Below, one piece after another: positions 6,054 to 15,360 of a stretch of DNA of 64,000 nucleotides (within the stretch, counting starts at the first letter, position 1; each line of letters begins with the position of its first letter). The translations under genes and the position numbers were made by a program. This DNA is from an uncultured Pontibacter sp. GTDB taxonomy: Bacteria > Bacteroidota > Bacteroidia > Cytophagales > Hymenobacteraceae. The notes below the pieces were generated by a model, which worked only from the letters and a program-made list of their open reading frames with translations, was not told the origin of the DNA and ran no database searches. The DNA lies in assembly GCF_947492645.1 (NCBI RefSeq), contig NZ_CANLMZ010000005.1, forward strand, positions 1 to 64,000, read 5' to 3'.

Positions 6054-8483
6054 ATGAAATTTATACTTCTACTGGCTTTTCTACTTCCAGCACTAGCCTT
6101 TGCCCAGACAGGTGTCATAACGGGCACAGCACGCGACCGTAATACACAAGAGCCGCTTATTGGTGTATCCGTGCAGGTAGTGGGGAGCCAATTGGGCACG
6201 GTAACTAACGAGAATGGTGCTTTCAGGATAGAAAGTATACCAGTAGGAAGTTATACGGTACAGAGTTCTTACATCGGATATCAGCCACAGTCCAGGTTTA
6301 ACGTGAACGTAACAGTAGGCAATGTGCAGATACTGAATTTTGAAATGGCACCTGCCGCCAGCCAGCTGCAACAGGTAGAAGTAGTAGCCAACCGCAGGCA
6401 AAGTGCCGCTGTGGCCGACCTGGTGACGCCACTCTCGGTGCAGAGCCTGACGACAGAAGAGATTCGCAGCAACCCCGGCGGCAATTTCGACATATCGAAG
6501 GTAGTGCAGGTACTGCCGGGTGTAGCTACCAACGGCACAGGAGGCGGCAGCCGCAACGACTTGATTATTCGAGGTGGCGCACCTAACGAGAACGTATACT
6601 ACATCGATGGCATTGAGATTCCGCTCATCAACCACTTTACTACACAAGGAAGTGCGGGAGGGGCCACAGGCATACTTAATGTTTCTTTCATCGAAGACCT
6701 GAAACTGAGTTCTTCTGCTTTTGATGCACGCTATGACAATGCGTTGGCATCCGTTTTTGAGTTCAGGCAGCGCTATGGCAACCCGGAGCGTTTTTCGGGT
6801 AATGTGCGTCTGAGCGGCTCTGAGTTTGCCACCACCTTAGAAGGCCCTGTAGGAGCAAAAACAACTTATCTTTTGTCGGCACGCAGGTCATACCTGCAGT
6901 TTCTGTTCAAGCTGCTCGACCTGCCCATCCGCCCGAACTACTGGGATTTTCAATATAAAATTGACCATAAACTAAACGACAAAACCTCCATATCTTTTAT
7001 AGGTGTAGGCGCGATAGATGATTTCTCTTTTGGAGTGCCGCGAGAAAGCACTCCTGAAAATGAGTACATCCTGCGCTCTACCCCCTACATCAACCAATGG
7101 AATTATACAACGGGCGTAGCTGTGAAAAGGCTTGTAAACGATGGCTACATAAACCTGGCCCTGAGCCGCAATGCATTCGATAATGCCCTGACCAAGTATG
7201 AGGCTGCCGAAGAAGGTGAAAACCGCGTGTTTACACTAAACTCCAGCTCCCGCGAAACAGAGAACAAGCTGCGACTGGACGTGAACAAGTATAAAAACGG
7301 CTGGCGGTATGCTTATGGCGTGTCGGGGCAGTACGCCCAGTTTACGAATGATATTTACAGCGTGATCCGAAAGGAGCTGCGCGATGAGCAGAATAACCTG
7401 GTACAACCGGGCGTGACGCTGGATTACGATACCAAACTCGATTTCTTTCGTTACGGTGCCTTCGGGCAAGTATCCCGATCGGTACTGGATAACAAACTGG
7501 GGCTTTCGCTGGGTATTCGCACCGACATGAATTCTTTTACCGATGAGGGAAATAACCCGCTGAAAACACTATCTCCGCGCCTGGCTCTCTCCTACTTGCT
7601 AAACGATAGATGGACTATAAATGCATCCTCGGGCATCTACTATAAACTGCCCACTTATACTGTACTGGGTTACCAGCAGAATGGAGCTTACCTGAACAAG
7701 CAGGCCGATTACATCAGGTCTATCCACTACGTGCTGGGTACAGAGTTTCTGCCGCGCCAGGACTTACGCTTCACCCTGGAAGCCTTCTACAAAGACTACG
7801 GCAATTATCCTGTCTCTATTCGGGATGGCATTTCGCTGGCGAACCAGGGCGGCGACTTTGGTGCCATCGGCAACGAGGCCGTAGCGACAAACGGAAAAGG
7901 CAGAGCCTACGGAGCAGAAGTATACCTCCAGAAAAAGCTGACTGGCACGGTGTTCTCGGTACTATCTTATACCTATGTGGTGAGTGAGTTCTCTGGTCTT
8001 GATGGCGAGTACGTATCCAGCGCCTGGGATTACCGCCACCTGGTATCGGGTTTGTTGGGCAAGAAGCTGCCGCGCAACTGGGAGTTCGGGGCCAAGTATA
8101 GGTTTGCCGGTGGAGCGCCAGCCACACCATTCGACCTGGAGGCATCACAACGAAACTACGCCTCTTTGGGAACGGGCATACTTGACTACGACAGACTAAA
8201 CTCGGAGCGCCTGCAGCCCTTCAGCCAGTTGGATGTACGTATAGATAAAAAGTGGAATTTCAATCGAATTACACTCGACCTGTTCCTGGATATAGCTAAT
8301 GTACTGGGCAGCAACACACCTGGCTTCGAGCGTTATACTTTCCAGCGCAACGATGACAACTCTGGTTTTGCCACCACCGACAATAACCCGCTGCGCCTGG
8401 ATGGCAGCAACGCCATACCGGTAGTGCTTGAAAACAATGATGGCAACCTAGTGCCCACGTTAGGCTTTATAGTTGAGTTTTAA
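6054..8483 (+). CDS. TonB-dependent outer-membrane receptor with N-terminal carboxypeptidase-like domain
   Basis: An 809-residue protein. Residues 1-17 are a signal peptide (KFILLLAFLLPALAFA). Residues 20-105 form a CarboxypepD_reg-like domain (ITGTARDRNTQEPLIGVSV ... GSYTVQSSYIGYQ), as in SusC-type receptors. The plug domain follows (SNPGGNFDISKVVQVLPGVA, DLIIRGGAPNENVYYIDGIE), then a beta barrel ending in a terminal Phe (GFIVEF), the usual Omp85/BAM signal. It moves an unknown substrate across the outer membrane using TonB energy. No SusD partner is adjacent, so a metal or small ligand is as likely as a glycan. The TspO-like gene follows at 44 bases. Confidence 0.93.
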   Translation: MKFILLLAFLLPALAFAQTGVITGTARDRNTQEPLIGVSVQVVGSQLGTVTNENGAFRIESIPVGSYTVQSSYIGYQPQSRFNVNVTVGNVQILNFEMAPAASQLQQVEVVANRRQSAAVADLVTPLSVQSLTTEEIRSNPGGNFDISKVVQVLPGVATNGTGGGSRNDLIIRGGAPNENVYYIDGIEIPLINHFTTQGSAGGATGILNVSFIEDLKLSSSAFDARYDNALASVFEFRQRYGNPERFSGNVRLSGSEFATTLEGPVGAKTTYLLSARRSYLQFLFKLLDLPIRPNYWDFQYKIDHKLNDKTSISFIGVGAIDDFSFGVPRESTPENEYILRSTPYINQWNYTTGVAVKRLVNDGYINLALSRNAFDNALTKYEAAEEGENRVFTLNSSSRETENKLRLDVNKYKNGWRYAYGVSGQYAQFTNDIYSVIRKELRDEQNNLVQPGVTLDYDTKLDFFRYGAFGQVSRSVLDNKLGLSLGIRTDMNSFTDEGNNPLKTLSPRLALSYLLNDRWTINASSGIYYKLPTYTVLGYQQNGAYLNKQADYIRSIHYVLGTEFLPRQDLRFTLEAFYKDYGNYPVSIRDGISLANQGGDFGAIGNEAVATNGKGRAYGAEVYLQKKLTGTVFSVLSYTYVVSEFSGLDGEYVSSAWDYRHLVSGLLGKKLPRNWEFGAKYRFAGGAPATPFDLEASQRNYASLGTGILDYDRLNSERLQPFSQLDVRIDKKWNFNRITLDLFLDIANVLGSNTPGFERYTFQRNDDNSGFATTDNNPLRLDGSNAIPVVLENNDGNLVPTLGFIVEF

Positions 8484-8527
8484 TCTTCTCCGTAAAGTAT
8501 AAATCTCAGTAAATCCGCACGTATACT

Positions 8528-9331
8528 ATGAAAAACGTTAAGACACTAGCTATACTTAACACCCTGTTCTTCCTGCTGCACTTTGTGCCTTCGCAGCTTA
8601 CGCAGTTTGAGGTATTTAATAGCCAAACCATCGGCGATGTATCTGATAAGTATCCAGCACTTTTCACACCTGCAGGCATTACTTTCTCTATTTGGGGCGT
8701 GATTTACCTGGGCCTGTCCATCTTCTGTATCTACCATTTAATGAAAGCTTACAAAGAGCCCGCTGAACATGAGGCGAATGCAGAACTGCAGCGCCTGGGT
8801 TATCTTTTTATGGTGAATAACCTAGCAACCGGCCTCTGGACTATTGCCTGGGTGAACGAGTGGCTGCTGATCTCGGTGGTGCTTATACTTACCCAGTTGG
8901 TAACGCTGCTGGCTATGCACCTTCGGCTGGGTATATTTAATGCCAATCGTTCTGCAGCCTCACGCTGGTTTACACAGGTACCGCTCAGTTTATACTTTGG
9001 CTGGATCATTATTGCCACGGTTGCCAACATCAGTTCTGCCCTGGTCGGTTTAGGGAGGAATGGCTTTGGCATGAGTGAAGGGCTCTGGACAACCATTATG
9101 ATCATTGCAGCCACTTTAATAGTAGTATTTGTTCTCTTCACAAGATCAAACCCTTTTGTAGGTTTAGTAGGCGTATGGGCACTTTATGGCATTATTTTGA
9201 AACATCGTGATATCAACGTGGAGGCAAGTTCACAGATCATTACAACGGCGTGGATTGGTTTAGCCGTGGTTTCTTTAGCGGTAGTATTCGTATTTTTTAA
9301 AAGTATAAATAGCAAGCAGCAACGTTTTTAA
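8528..9331 (+). CDS. TspO/MBR-like tryptophan-rich membrane protein
   Basis: A 267-residue polytopic membrane protein with about seven or eight hydrophobic segments. The signature is FTPAGITFSIWGVIYLGL near residues 47-65, matching the TspO-family FxPPxWxFxxxWxxLY region, then NNLATGLWTIAWVNEWLL and LYFGWIIIATVANISSALV. Classical TspO has about 160 residues and five spans, so this is the longer bacterial branch usually labelled tryptophan-rich sensory protein. The ligand (porphyrin or cholesterol-like in TspO) is unknown here. It is probably co-transcribed with the TonB receptor upstream. Confidence 0.72.
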   Translation: MKNVKTLAILNTLFFLLHFVPSQLTQFEVFNSQTIGDVSDKYPALFTPAGITFSIWGVIYLGLSIFCIYHLMKAYKEPAEHEANAELQRLGYLFMVNNLATGLWTIAWVNEWLLISVVLILTQLVTLLAMHLRLGIFNANRSAASRWFTQVPLSLYFGWIIIATVANISSALVGLGRNGFGMSEGLWTTIMIIAATLIVVFVLFTRSNPFVGLVGVWALYGIILKHRDINVEASSQIITTAWIGLAVVSLAVVFVFFKSINSKQQRF

Positions 9332-9963
9332 ACGCTCATTCCTTTTCCTGTACTCATTCACCGTCCGGCAGGTAAAAAAGCAGAGCAATCCCGGATAATG
9401 GAGCCTATTTAGATTGCTGAGATATTTAGTTAAGAGTGAAACAGATCACTTTATGGAATCAATAAGGCTGCTTTTCAGAGCTATTACTTCTTTATTTACA
9501 CATCTCTGGATAACTACTTTCGTCCGCTTGGAGACAAGGTAACTAAATTGGCTACTCATCTAATCATTCCCTCCTTTCATCAAATTTCGGGAAACGCTTA
9601 TACGCAGTACACAAGCTAAACAAGGCGTTGCCGCTAACATGCATGGTAAAGAGCAAAGAGGTTACCTACTTTAGCTGTTTCTGCTACACATCTCGTATGC
9701 AAACTTCATTAAAGCTGTTCTTTCTCTGTTAAAGGGTTAGAAACTATGCTGCAGTAAATCATAGAATTAAAAATCAGGCATCTTAAGAGACCTATGTACA
9801 AAAAAACTTTATGGAGCACCATGTTCAACCACTATCAACTACTATATATAAAGATGTCGTTGTTTTTGCGTTAATTGCTACACTAAGCTTTTCTATTACC
9901 TAGGTTTATTTAACCTAAGCAATAGCTAATGATATACTTTACTTAAAACAAACAACAAGATTA
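9332..9963. other. 632-base intergenic region without a gene
   Basis: No frame of convincing composition is present on either strand. The only structure noted is a short inverted repeat TAGGTT-TATTT-AACCTA at 9901-9917, some 45 bases before the DUF808 start, and one TATACTT near 9933. It presumably holds the promoter of the DUF808 gene. Confidence 0.5.
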
Positions 9964-10887
9964 ATGGCTTCAGGATTACTCGCATTATTAGATGATGTGT
10001 CCGCCCTCGTTAAAGTGAGTGCGGCAAGCTTGGATGATGTTCCGGCGCAAGTGTCAAAAACGACAAGTAAAGTATCGGGTATTGTTATAGATGACACAGC
10101 TGTTACTCCGAAATATGTAGTTGGCTTAGACCCTTCCAGGGAGCTTTCGATTATATTTCAAATCGCTAAAAAATCGTTGCTTAACAAATTGCTGTTACTG
10201 AGTCCTGCGGCACTAGTTCTGGGCTTTTTTGCTCCATGGGCTATTACTCCTATTCTGATGCTCGGGGGTGCTTATTTGTGTTTTGAGGGTTATGAAAAGG
10301 TTCATGCCATGTTTAGCAAGCACACCTCCGATACTGGGCAACACGAAGGTGAGGCACCTGTCGTGATAACTCCCGAAGAACTTGAAAAGACAAGAGTTCA
10401 AAGCGCCGTACGTACTGACCTTATTCTTTCCGCTGAGATTGTGGCCATCACCTATGCGACAGTAGCTGATAGTCCGTTAGTAACCCAAATTGCTGTAATG
10501 CTTGCCGTTGCTATTTTCATTACCATTGCAGTTTATGGCTTTGTCGGGCTGATTGTAAAAGCCGACGATATAGGACTTAGCATGGCAAAGGAAAACCGAC
10601 ATCCACAGGTAAGAAGTATTGGGCACGGCATTGTAAAATTTATGCCCAGCTTTTTAACTATCCTGAGTTACGTTGGTACGGCTGCCATGCTTTGGGTTGG
10701 GGCCGAAATTATTGCACATGGCATTCCGTTTACCAGCCACGCTCTTGATAACTTAGAACACTCTTTGGCACACATCCCTGCTCTTGCCTGGTTTGCTAAA
10801 GCTTTAACCTGCGCTATAGGAGGACTTATTTTAGGAGCTATAATTGAGAAAATAGTGACCCTAGTGCGTAAGATTTTTAAGAAATAA
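9964..10887 (+). CDS. DUF808 family inner-membrane protein
   Basis: A 307-residue protein matching the DUF808 (YedI) pattern. MASGLLALLDDVSALVK opens it, then DDVPAQVSKTTSKVSGIVIDD, SRELSIIFQIAKKSLLNK, and membrane segments from about residue 78 (LLLLSPAALVLGFFAPWAIT), ending with GGLILGAIIEKIVTLVRKIFKK. The family is widespread and of unknown function. The gene contains no AAGTATA word, unlike most of its neighbours, so it could be a later arrival. It is monocistronic, convergent with the tRNA cluster across a shared terminator. Confidence 0.9.
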   Translation: MASGLLALLDDVSALVKVSAASLDDVPAQVSKTTSKVSGIVIDDTAVTPKYVVGLDPSRELSIIFQIAKKSLLNKLLLLSPAALVLGFFAPWAITPILMLGGAYLCFEGYEKVHAMFSKHTSDTGQHEGEAPVVITPEELEKTRVQSAVRTDLILSAEIVAITYATVADSPLVTQIAVMLAVAIFITIAVYGFVGLIVKADDIGLSMAKENRHPQVRSIGHGIVKFMPSFLTILSYVGTAAMLWVGAEIIAHGIPFTSHALDNLEHSLAHIPALAWFAKALTCAIGGLILGAIIEKIVTLVRKIFKK

Positions 10888-10942
10888 CACTTCCTGGCAG
10901 TATTATTTATAGCTTCTTATCTGATTTAGTTTAGATAAGAAG

Positions 10943-10998
10943 CTATAAAAACAAGAAAGCCTCTCTACATATGTAAAGAGGCTTTCTTGTTTTTATAG
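10943..10998. terminator. Bidirectional terminator, perfect 22-base arms
   Basis: CTATAAAAACAAGAAAGCCTCT-type arms (10943-10964 and 10977-10998) are perfectly complementary, with a 12-base loop and A/T runs on both sides. It separates the plus-strand DUF808 gene from the minus-strand tRNA-Arg gene, which begins one base further on. Confidence 0.9.
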
Positions 10999-11072
10999 TG
11001 ATCCCGTTTGGATTCGAACCAAAGACCTACTGCTTAGAAGGCAGTTGCTCTATCCAGCTGAGCTACGAGACC
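10999..11072 (-). tRNA. tRNA-Arg (UCU)
   Basis: The minus strand folds as a standard cloverleaf of 74 bases. The acceptor stem is GGTCTCG with CGGGATC, and the D arm is AGCTCAGCTGGATAGAGC. The anticodon loop CTTCTAA sits between ACTGC and GCAGT and gives anticodon TCT; the T arm is TTTGGTTCGAATCCAAA. The discriminator is A and CCA is not encoded. Confidence 0.95.
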
Positions 11073-11106
11073 ATTGTTTTTGGCAGCATTATACTTGCCT
11101 TAAACA

Positions 11107-11136
11107 AAAAATTTCGGAATTGCTTCCGAAATTTTT
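11107..11136 (-). terminator. Hairpin between tRNA-Pro and tRNA-Arg
   Basis: AAAAATTTCGGAA and TTCCGAAATTTTT form a perfect 13-pair stem with a 4-base loop, ending in a T run on the minus strand immediately after tRNA-Pro. It may terminate the tRNA transcript or mark a processing point. Confidence 0.7.
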
Positions 11137-11139
11137 AAG

Positions 11140-11213
11140 TCGGGGTGGCAGGATTCGAACCTACGACCTCCACATCCCAAATGTGGCGCGATACCGGGCT
11201 ACGCTACACCCCG
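11140..11213 (-). tRNA. tRNA-Pro (UGG)
   Basis: The minus strand gives a 74-base cloverleaf. The acceptor is CGGGGTG with the matching CCACCCCG end and A discriminator. The anticodon stem-loop CCACA-TTTGGGA-TGTGG gives anticodon TGG, and the T arm is GTAGGTTCGAATCCTGC. The C1 start and GG in the anticodon are normal for tRNA-Pro. Confidence 0.95.
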
Positions 11214-11326
11214 AACTATGCTTTCAACTCCGGAAGCGCTTGTGGCGCTGTATTAATGTTGAACGCGGTGCAAAAGTAAGCGAAGTATTTAAAAAGTCAA
11301 AACAATTTAAACATTATTTTCGCTTG

Positions 11327-11413
11327 CGGAGGAGGGGGGATTCGAACCCCCGGTACCGTTACCAGTACGGCAGTTTAGCAAACTGCTGGTTTCAGCCACT
11401 CACCCACCCCTCC
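11327..11413 (-). tRNA. tRNA-Ser (GCU)
   Basis: An 87-base class II tRNA on the minus strand with a long variable arm (CCGTACTGGTAACGGTACCG region). The anticodon loop TTGCTAA gives anticodon GCT, the T arm is GGGGGTTCGAATCCCCC, and the acceptor is GGAGGGG with CTCCTCC and G73. It is the first gene of the three-tRNA minus-strand cluster. Confidence 0.95.
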
Positions 11414-11680
11414 GGGCCTCTTTCTGCTAAAGAGTATGCAAACTTACAACATTACCCTTAACAGCGCAATAGTATTTCCTAAAAATTAAGATTAAAATGA
11501 CCATAAAAACACCTCTCAAAGTATAACTAATTGATAATATTCACCTTGTAGGACTCAATTTTTCAGAAAAAATTTTAATTCTTTTTAAGGTTCTTGATTA
11601 ACAACGGCTGCTTTACAAGGAAATCCCCAGAGAACCTCCCCCAGTACCCGTAGCAAGCGCAGTTAATGGCTGCATTTTAG

Positions 11681-11688
11681 TATATTTG
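11681..11688 (+). promoter_or_regulatory. Promoter -7 box (TAnnTTTG) for the bat pair
   Basis: TATATTTG fits the Bacteroidota -7 consensus TAnnTTTG exactly and lies 49 bases before ATG 11738. A good -33 TTTG is not evident. Confidence 0.5.
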
Positions 11689-11737
11689 TGGCTTGAGCGG
11701 GGCAGCATCTCTGCTTTACGCCCTCATACTTTTTTTC

Positions 11738-12709
11738 ATGACCTGGTATCAAACCATTTCTATACTCGAGATCTTGTTCGGCTCATTGTTTTTTGTGCTG
11801 TACATCGGTTATTTGCTGCGCATAAGAAAAGTTGCTGCCTTCTTTAAACAACGTCCTCACGTGGTGTGGTTTAAATTTGTGCTTCGCCATGTATACTTAG
11901 CCCTGATTATTGTAGCTATACTTGGCCCATCGTTTGGCGCCATGAAAAAAGAAATCAAAACGATAGGCAAAGACTTATACATAGCCGTAGACCTTTCTCA
12001 GTCCATGGATGCGACTGATGTGCAGCCCTCACGTCTTGAAAAAGCAAAAAACGAGATTCACCGCCTTATAAACAGGTTTAACTCTGATAAAATCGGGTTG
12101 ATCGTTTTCTCAAACGAAGCCTACTTACATAGCCCGTTAACCTACGACCAGAACGCATTACAACTGTATACCCAGACCCTACGCACCAACCTGCTCCCCT
12201 ACTCCGGCACCGACTATGCTCCTGTGCTGCAGCTAACACTTGATAAATTTAGCACCAACACGGCCGCCGCGGCAGAAGAGCAGAAAGCAAAAGTGCTTGT
12301 TCTTATAAGCGATGGCGAGGACTTTGGTGGTAATGTAGAGCAACTGGCTGCCAGGCTGCGAGAGCAAAATGTACGGGTTTATACGTTAGGGGTAGGCACC
12401 CTTGAAGGAAGCCGTATTCCAGAAGGCCGCAATTTTAAACGCGACAAGCAAGGCCGCATCGTTTCAACGTCTCTTAATCCAGGGCCATTAGTGCAGTTGG
12501 CAGAGTTAACTGATGGACAATATTTTGAAGTAAACAATCGTGTAAGTGAAGTTAGTCGGCTTATCAACGCGATTAACAATATTGAAGGCGAGCTTCGCGA
12601 AAGCAAAACGATTGATGTAACGGCAAACAAGTATATTTACCCATTGGCATTGGCGCTGGCACTTATACTTTTGGATGTACTTGTAACTGTTAAAGTAATC
12701 AGGATATGA
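11738..12709 (+). CDS. BatB-like VWA-domain membrane protein
   Basis: A 323-residue protein. Two N-terminal membrane segments (about residues 7-27 and 50-67) precede a von Willebrand A domain with MIDAS motif DLSQS (Asp85-Ser89), SGTDYAP and ISDGEDFGG. A C-terminal span (YPLALALALILLDVLV) closes it. This is the layout of BatA/BatB in the Bacteroides aerotolerance operon; the MTWY start is typical of BatB. The frame is open from TTG 11693, but ATG 11738 gives the family N-terminus. The stop overlaps the BatC-like start by 4 bases. BatA, BatD, BatE and the MoxR ATPase are absent here, so the operon is split or reduced. Confidence 0.86.
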   Translation: MTWYQTISILEILFGSLFFVLYIGYLLRIRKVAAFFKQRPHVVWFKFVLRHVYLALIIVAILGPSFGAMKKEIKTIGKDLYIAVDLSQSMDATDVQPSRLEKAKNEIHRLINRFNSDKIGLIVFSNEAYLHSPLTYDQNALQLYTQTLRTNLLPYSGTDYAPVLQLTLDKFSTNTAAAAEEQKAKVLVLISDGEDFGGNVEQLAARLREQNVRVYTLGVGTLEGSRIPEGRNFKRDKQGRIVSTSLNPGPLVQLAELTDGQYFEVNNRVSEVSRLINAINNIEGELRESKTIDVTANKYIYPLALALALILLDVLVTVKVIRI

Positions 12710-13653
12710 AGGTTTTATTCTTTGTGATTTTCCTGATAAGCGTGCTTGGTGGCGGGCTTCGCTCCATCTCCAAAGTAAACGAATATAATGCCAAAGCAGC
12801 GCTGGCTTTTAAAAAGCAGCAGTACCACGAGGCGATAGTAGCGTATGAATACCTGCTTCATGATCTTGAAATTAACGATGACCAGGTAAGGCTAAACCTG
12901 GCTCACACTTATTACAAAGCCAACAGATTTAAAGAAGCGCTGCAACAGTACCACCTGCTGGCAGATAACAAGGCACGGCACTTGCGATCTGTAGTTCACC
13001 TCCAATTGGGAAACATCGCTACAAAACAAAAAAAGTACAAGCAGGCATTATCGTTGTACAAGCAGGCGCTTGTTGCTGATCCGGCCAATGAAGCGGCCCG
13101 TTATAATTTTGAACTCCTGAAAAAGTTTCTGAACCTGTACCCTGAACGTGAAGAACAGCCCGCAGACAATTTGCCACAGCCTGACCAAACGCAGCCTTCT
13201 GATAGCGCAACACTTCCGCCTCCTGCTCAGGAAGAGCTTCAGCCTAAAAACAAACCTGATGCTAACGGCAACCGGGAAGAGGAAATAGAGCAGCCGCAAC
13301 CTGATGCAAATGGCCAGCAAGGCCAGGGTGGAACATCACCTGAACAAAATGAACAACCGCCTGAACAAAAAGAAAAAGAAGAAGTATCTGGCACAAGCGA
13401 TGGCGACGTAGAAGGGAAAAACAAAAACAACCAGTTTGATCCTAAGCAGCAGGAGCGAAACTTTAGCGGAGAGAATGTTACCGAATCTGATGCAAGCGCT
13501 CAGACAAAGCGCATTCGCCTTCAGAAAGCTAATATCAGCCCTGAAAAAGCTAGGATATTGCTAGATGCCATGCGAAATGCAGAGATGCAGTATATTCAGC
13601 AACTGCCTAAAAAAGCAACCAAAAAGCCTGATAAATCAAAACCAGACTGGTAA
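12706..13653 (+). CDS. BatC-like TPR protein
   Basis: A 315-residue protein starting inside the VWA gene's stop (ATGA). A hydrophobic signal or anchor (VLFFVIFLISVLGGGL) is followed by three or four TPR units at residues 25-145 (ALAFKKQQYHEAIVAYEYLL, LAHTYYKANRFKEALQQY, LGNIATKQKKYKQALSLYKQAL). A long Pro/Gln/Glu/Asn-rich disordered part (about 150-255) and a basic tail follow. BatC proteins share this TPR plus low-complexity plan and pair with BatB in the periplasm. The exact cellular job of Bat proteins is unsettled (oxidative or aeration stress). Confidence 0.82.
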   Translation: MKVLFFVIFLISVLGGGLRSISKVNEYNAKAALAFKKQQYHEAIVAYEYLLHDLEINDDQVRLNLAHTYYKANRFKEALQQYHLLADNKARHLRSVVHLQLGNIATKQKKYKQALSLYKQALVADPANEAARYNFELLKKFLNLYPEREEQPADNLPQPDQTQPSDSATLPPPAQEELQPKNKPDANGNREEEIEQPQPDANGQQGQGGTSPEQNEQPPEQKEKEEVSGTSDGDVEGKNKNNQFDPKQQERNFSGENVTESDASAQTKRIRLQKANISPEKARILLDAMRNAEMQYIQQLPKKATKKPDKSKPDW

Positions 13654-13749
13654 GCAGCGTTACAGTATAATATACTGTCTACCGTTCATCAGGCGATGTA
13701 TTGAAGGCTTTAGGATACAAATAGCTATTTTCTTACAACCAAATAAAGT

Positions 13750-14259
13750 ATGAATACCGAAAAATCCCTGCCTCAGTATTTAGAGAGCGACGTACTTATC
13801 CGTTTCGAGGACTGCGATCCTTTTGGGCATTTAAATAACGGCCGTTACATCGACTATTTCCTGAATGCGCGCGAAGACCAGGTACGCGACAATTATGGCT
13901 TGGATGTGTATGCCCACATAAAGCAGTCTGGCAATGCGTGGGTGGTGGCCTCTAACCAGATAGCTTACCTGCGGGAAGTTAAATTTATGGAGTGGGTAAA
14001 GATCAGAACCAGCCTGATGCATTACGGTAGTGCTAACTTGATAACAGAAGGCCTGATGCTGGATAAAGACACAGGTGCTGTATTGGCTGTTATCTGGTCC
14101 AGGTTTACTTATATAAGTATGAAAACCGGACAAAGAGCAGAACACAGCCCTGAATTGATGGCTATTTATAAGGCTGTGGCCACGGAGGGAGAAGGTAAGC
14201 CAAATAAGTATTTTGAAATACGCGTAAAGGAGCTGAAAGAAAGCACTCCTAAAATCTAA
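13750..14259 (+). CDS. Hotdog-fold acyl-CoA thioesterase (4HBT type)
   Basis: A 169-residue protein with the 4HBT motif RFEDCDPFGHLNN at residues 18-30. Asp23 is the likely catalytic acid and GHLNN the helix-capping segment. YIDYFLNAREDQV and MKTGQRAEHSPELM fit the FcbC/YbgC group. It would hydrolyse an acyl-CoA thioester in the cytoplasm; chain specificity cannot be read. It starts 96 bases after the BatC-like gene. Confidence 0.83.
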   Translation: MNTEKSLPQYLESDVLIRFEDCDPFGHLNNGRYIDYFLNAREDQVRDNYGLDVYAHIKQSGNAWVVASNQIAYLREVKFMEWVKIRTSLMHYGSANLITEGLMLDKDTGAVLAVIWSRFTYISMKTGQRAEHSPELMAIYKAVATEGEGKPNKYFEIRVKELKESTPKI

Positions 14260-14389
14260 CCACAGGTTTAATTTCCCTCCAAAAGAAACGGCATACTTCA
14301 AATGCCCGGATTTATATTTACAAGTTATACAGCAGGCTTTACTGGTCAAACAGCAGTTGCTTGTTTATCAATGATAAGTATAGCTTATG

Positions 14390-14397
14390 TAACTTTG
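14390..14397 (+). promoter_or_regulatory. Promoter -7 box upstream of the HD gene
   Basis: TAACTTTG is a perfect TAnnTTTG, 32 bases before ATG 14430, and identical to the box ahead of purC (56770-56777). A TTG lies 26 bases upstream, longer than the usual spacing. Confidence 0.5.
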
Positions 14398-14429
14398 CAA
14401 GTATAAACTGCTGTTGTTTTTAATACTCA

Positions 14430-15098
14430 ATGCAAATGAAGAATAATCTCAGGAACGTTTTGGATGTATTGTCGCTTGCCGAAAAGCTGAAGTATGAGCT
14501 GAGGCACAGCTGGCTCTCTAATGGCAGACAGGAAAGTGTTGCCGAGCATACTTGGCGTATGTCATTGATGGTAGTGCTGCTGGAGCCATACCTGGATAAA
14601 GAGCTTGATACCGCCCGTACTCTTAAAATGGTTATCGTACACGATCTTGTAGAAGCTGAGGCCGGCGATATTCCTGTTTTTGAGGTTACAACTGCCAAGG
14701 CAAAAGAACTGAAGCAGTTAAATGAAAGGCAGGCCATTGAAAACCTGCGGTTAAAACTGGGAAACGGCATTGGCCAGCACATTTACGAGCTCTGGCACGA
14801 GTTTGAGGACAAGCAAACCTACGAAGCAAAAGTAGCAAACGCACTCGATAAACTGGAAGTGCAAATTCAGCACAACCATGCTGATATTACCACTTGGCTA
14901 GAGGTGGAACAGGAACTTTGCCTGCTGATGGGCACCCATACCGAATTTGATCAGTGCCTGACACAGTTAAAAGAACTTATTGAAGAGGCAGCCATTCTTA
15001 AAATGGAAACGGCCGGAATTGATGTAGCCGCTGTGAAAGCCCGTGTTTCGGCAAAACATACCCCTGCTGCAGGACTTGAGAAGCGGATTGCGCACTAA
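14430..15098 (+). CDS. HD-domain hydrolase (HDDC2/YfbR-like)
   Basis: A 222-residue protein with metal ligands in the HD order: His40 in VAEHTWR, His71-Asp72 in VIVHDLVEAEAGD, and a later Asp in ANALDKLE. This is the HDDC2/YfbR subgroup, whose characterised members are 5'-deoxynucleotidases, so a nucleotide phosphohydrolase role is likely. ATG 14436 is an alternative start two codons in. It is followed by a strong terminator. Confidence 0.85.
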   Translation: MQMKNNLRNVLDVLSLAEKLKYELRHSWLSNGRQESVAEHTWRMSLMVVLLEPYLDKELDTARTLKMVIVHDLVEAEAGDIPVFEVTTAKAKELKQLNERQAIENLRLKLGNGIGQHIYELWHEFEDKQTYEAKVANALDKLEVQIQHNHADITTWLEVEQELCLLMGTHTEFDQCLTQLKELIEEAAILKMETAGIDVAAVKARVSAKHTPAAGLEKRIAH

Positions 15099-15149
15099 CG
15101 CAGTACTCTAAAAGTAGAAAGGCTCTACTGTACAGGCCACATATAACCG

Positions 15150-15198
15150 CATAAACACAAAATCCTGGCTCTCTCACAGCCAGGATTTTGTGTTTATG
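15150..15198 (+). terminator. Terminator after the HD gene
   Basis: Perfect 21-base arms (15150-15170 and 15178-15198; core AATCCTGGCT / AGCCAGGATT) with a 7-base loop. The symmetry would let it act in both directions. Confidence 0.85.
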
Positions 15199-15313
15199 AT
15201 CCAGTTGAGGACTGTTATACTTTCTATAATAAGCCTTCTGGGAAAAGTATGATTTAGTGTGGAGTAGGTACTTATCTTTTTAATTAAGGCAATCTATAAA
15301 GGGATAGTATAAA

Positions 15314-15347
15314 CAGAATCGCCTCTGCAAGTGCAGAGGCGATTCTG
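15314..15347 (-). terminator. Terminator after the giant surface-protein gene
   Basis: CAGAATCGCCTCTGCA and TGCAGAGGCGATTCTG form a perfect 16-pair stem 14 bases past the minus-strand stop of the giant gene. The T run on that strand is short. Confidence 0.7.
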
Positions 15348-15360
15348 CTTAAGATGAGGT

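Noticed and set aside
6093..6647. 184-residue minus-strand frame opposite the TonB receptor
   Set aside because: Composition is that of an antisense shadow and the receptor frame is unambiguous.
11045..11461. 138-residue plus-strand frame
   Set aside because: It runs through the tRNA-Pro and tRNA-Ser genes and into tRNA-Arg on the other strand, so it is an artefact of structural RNA.
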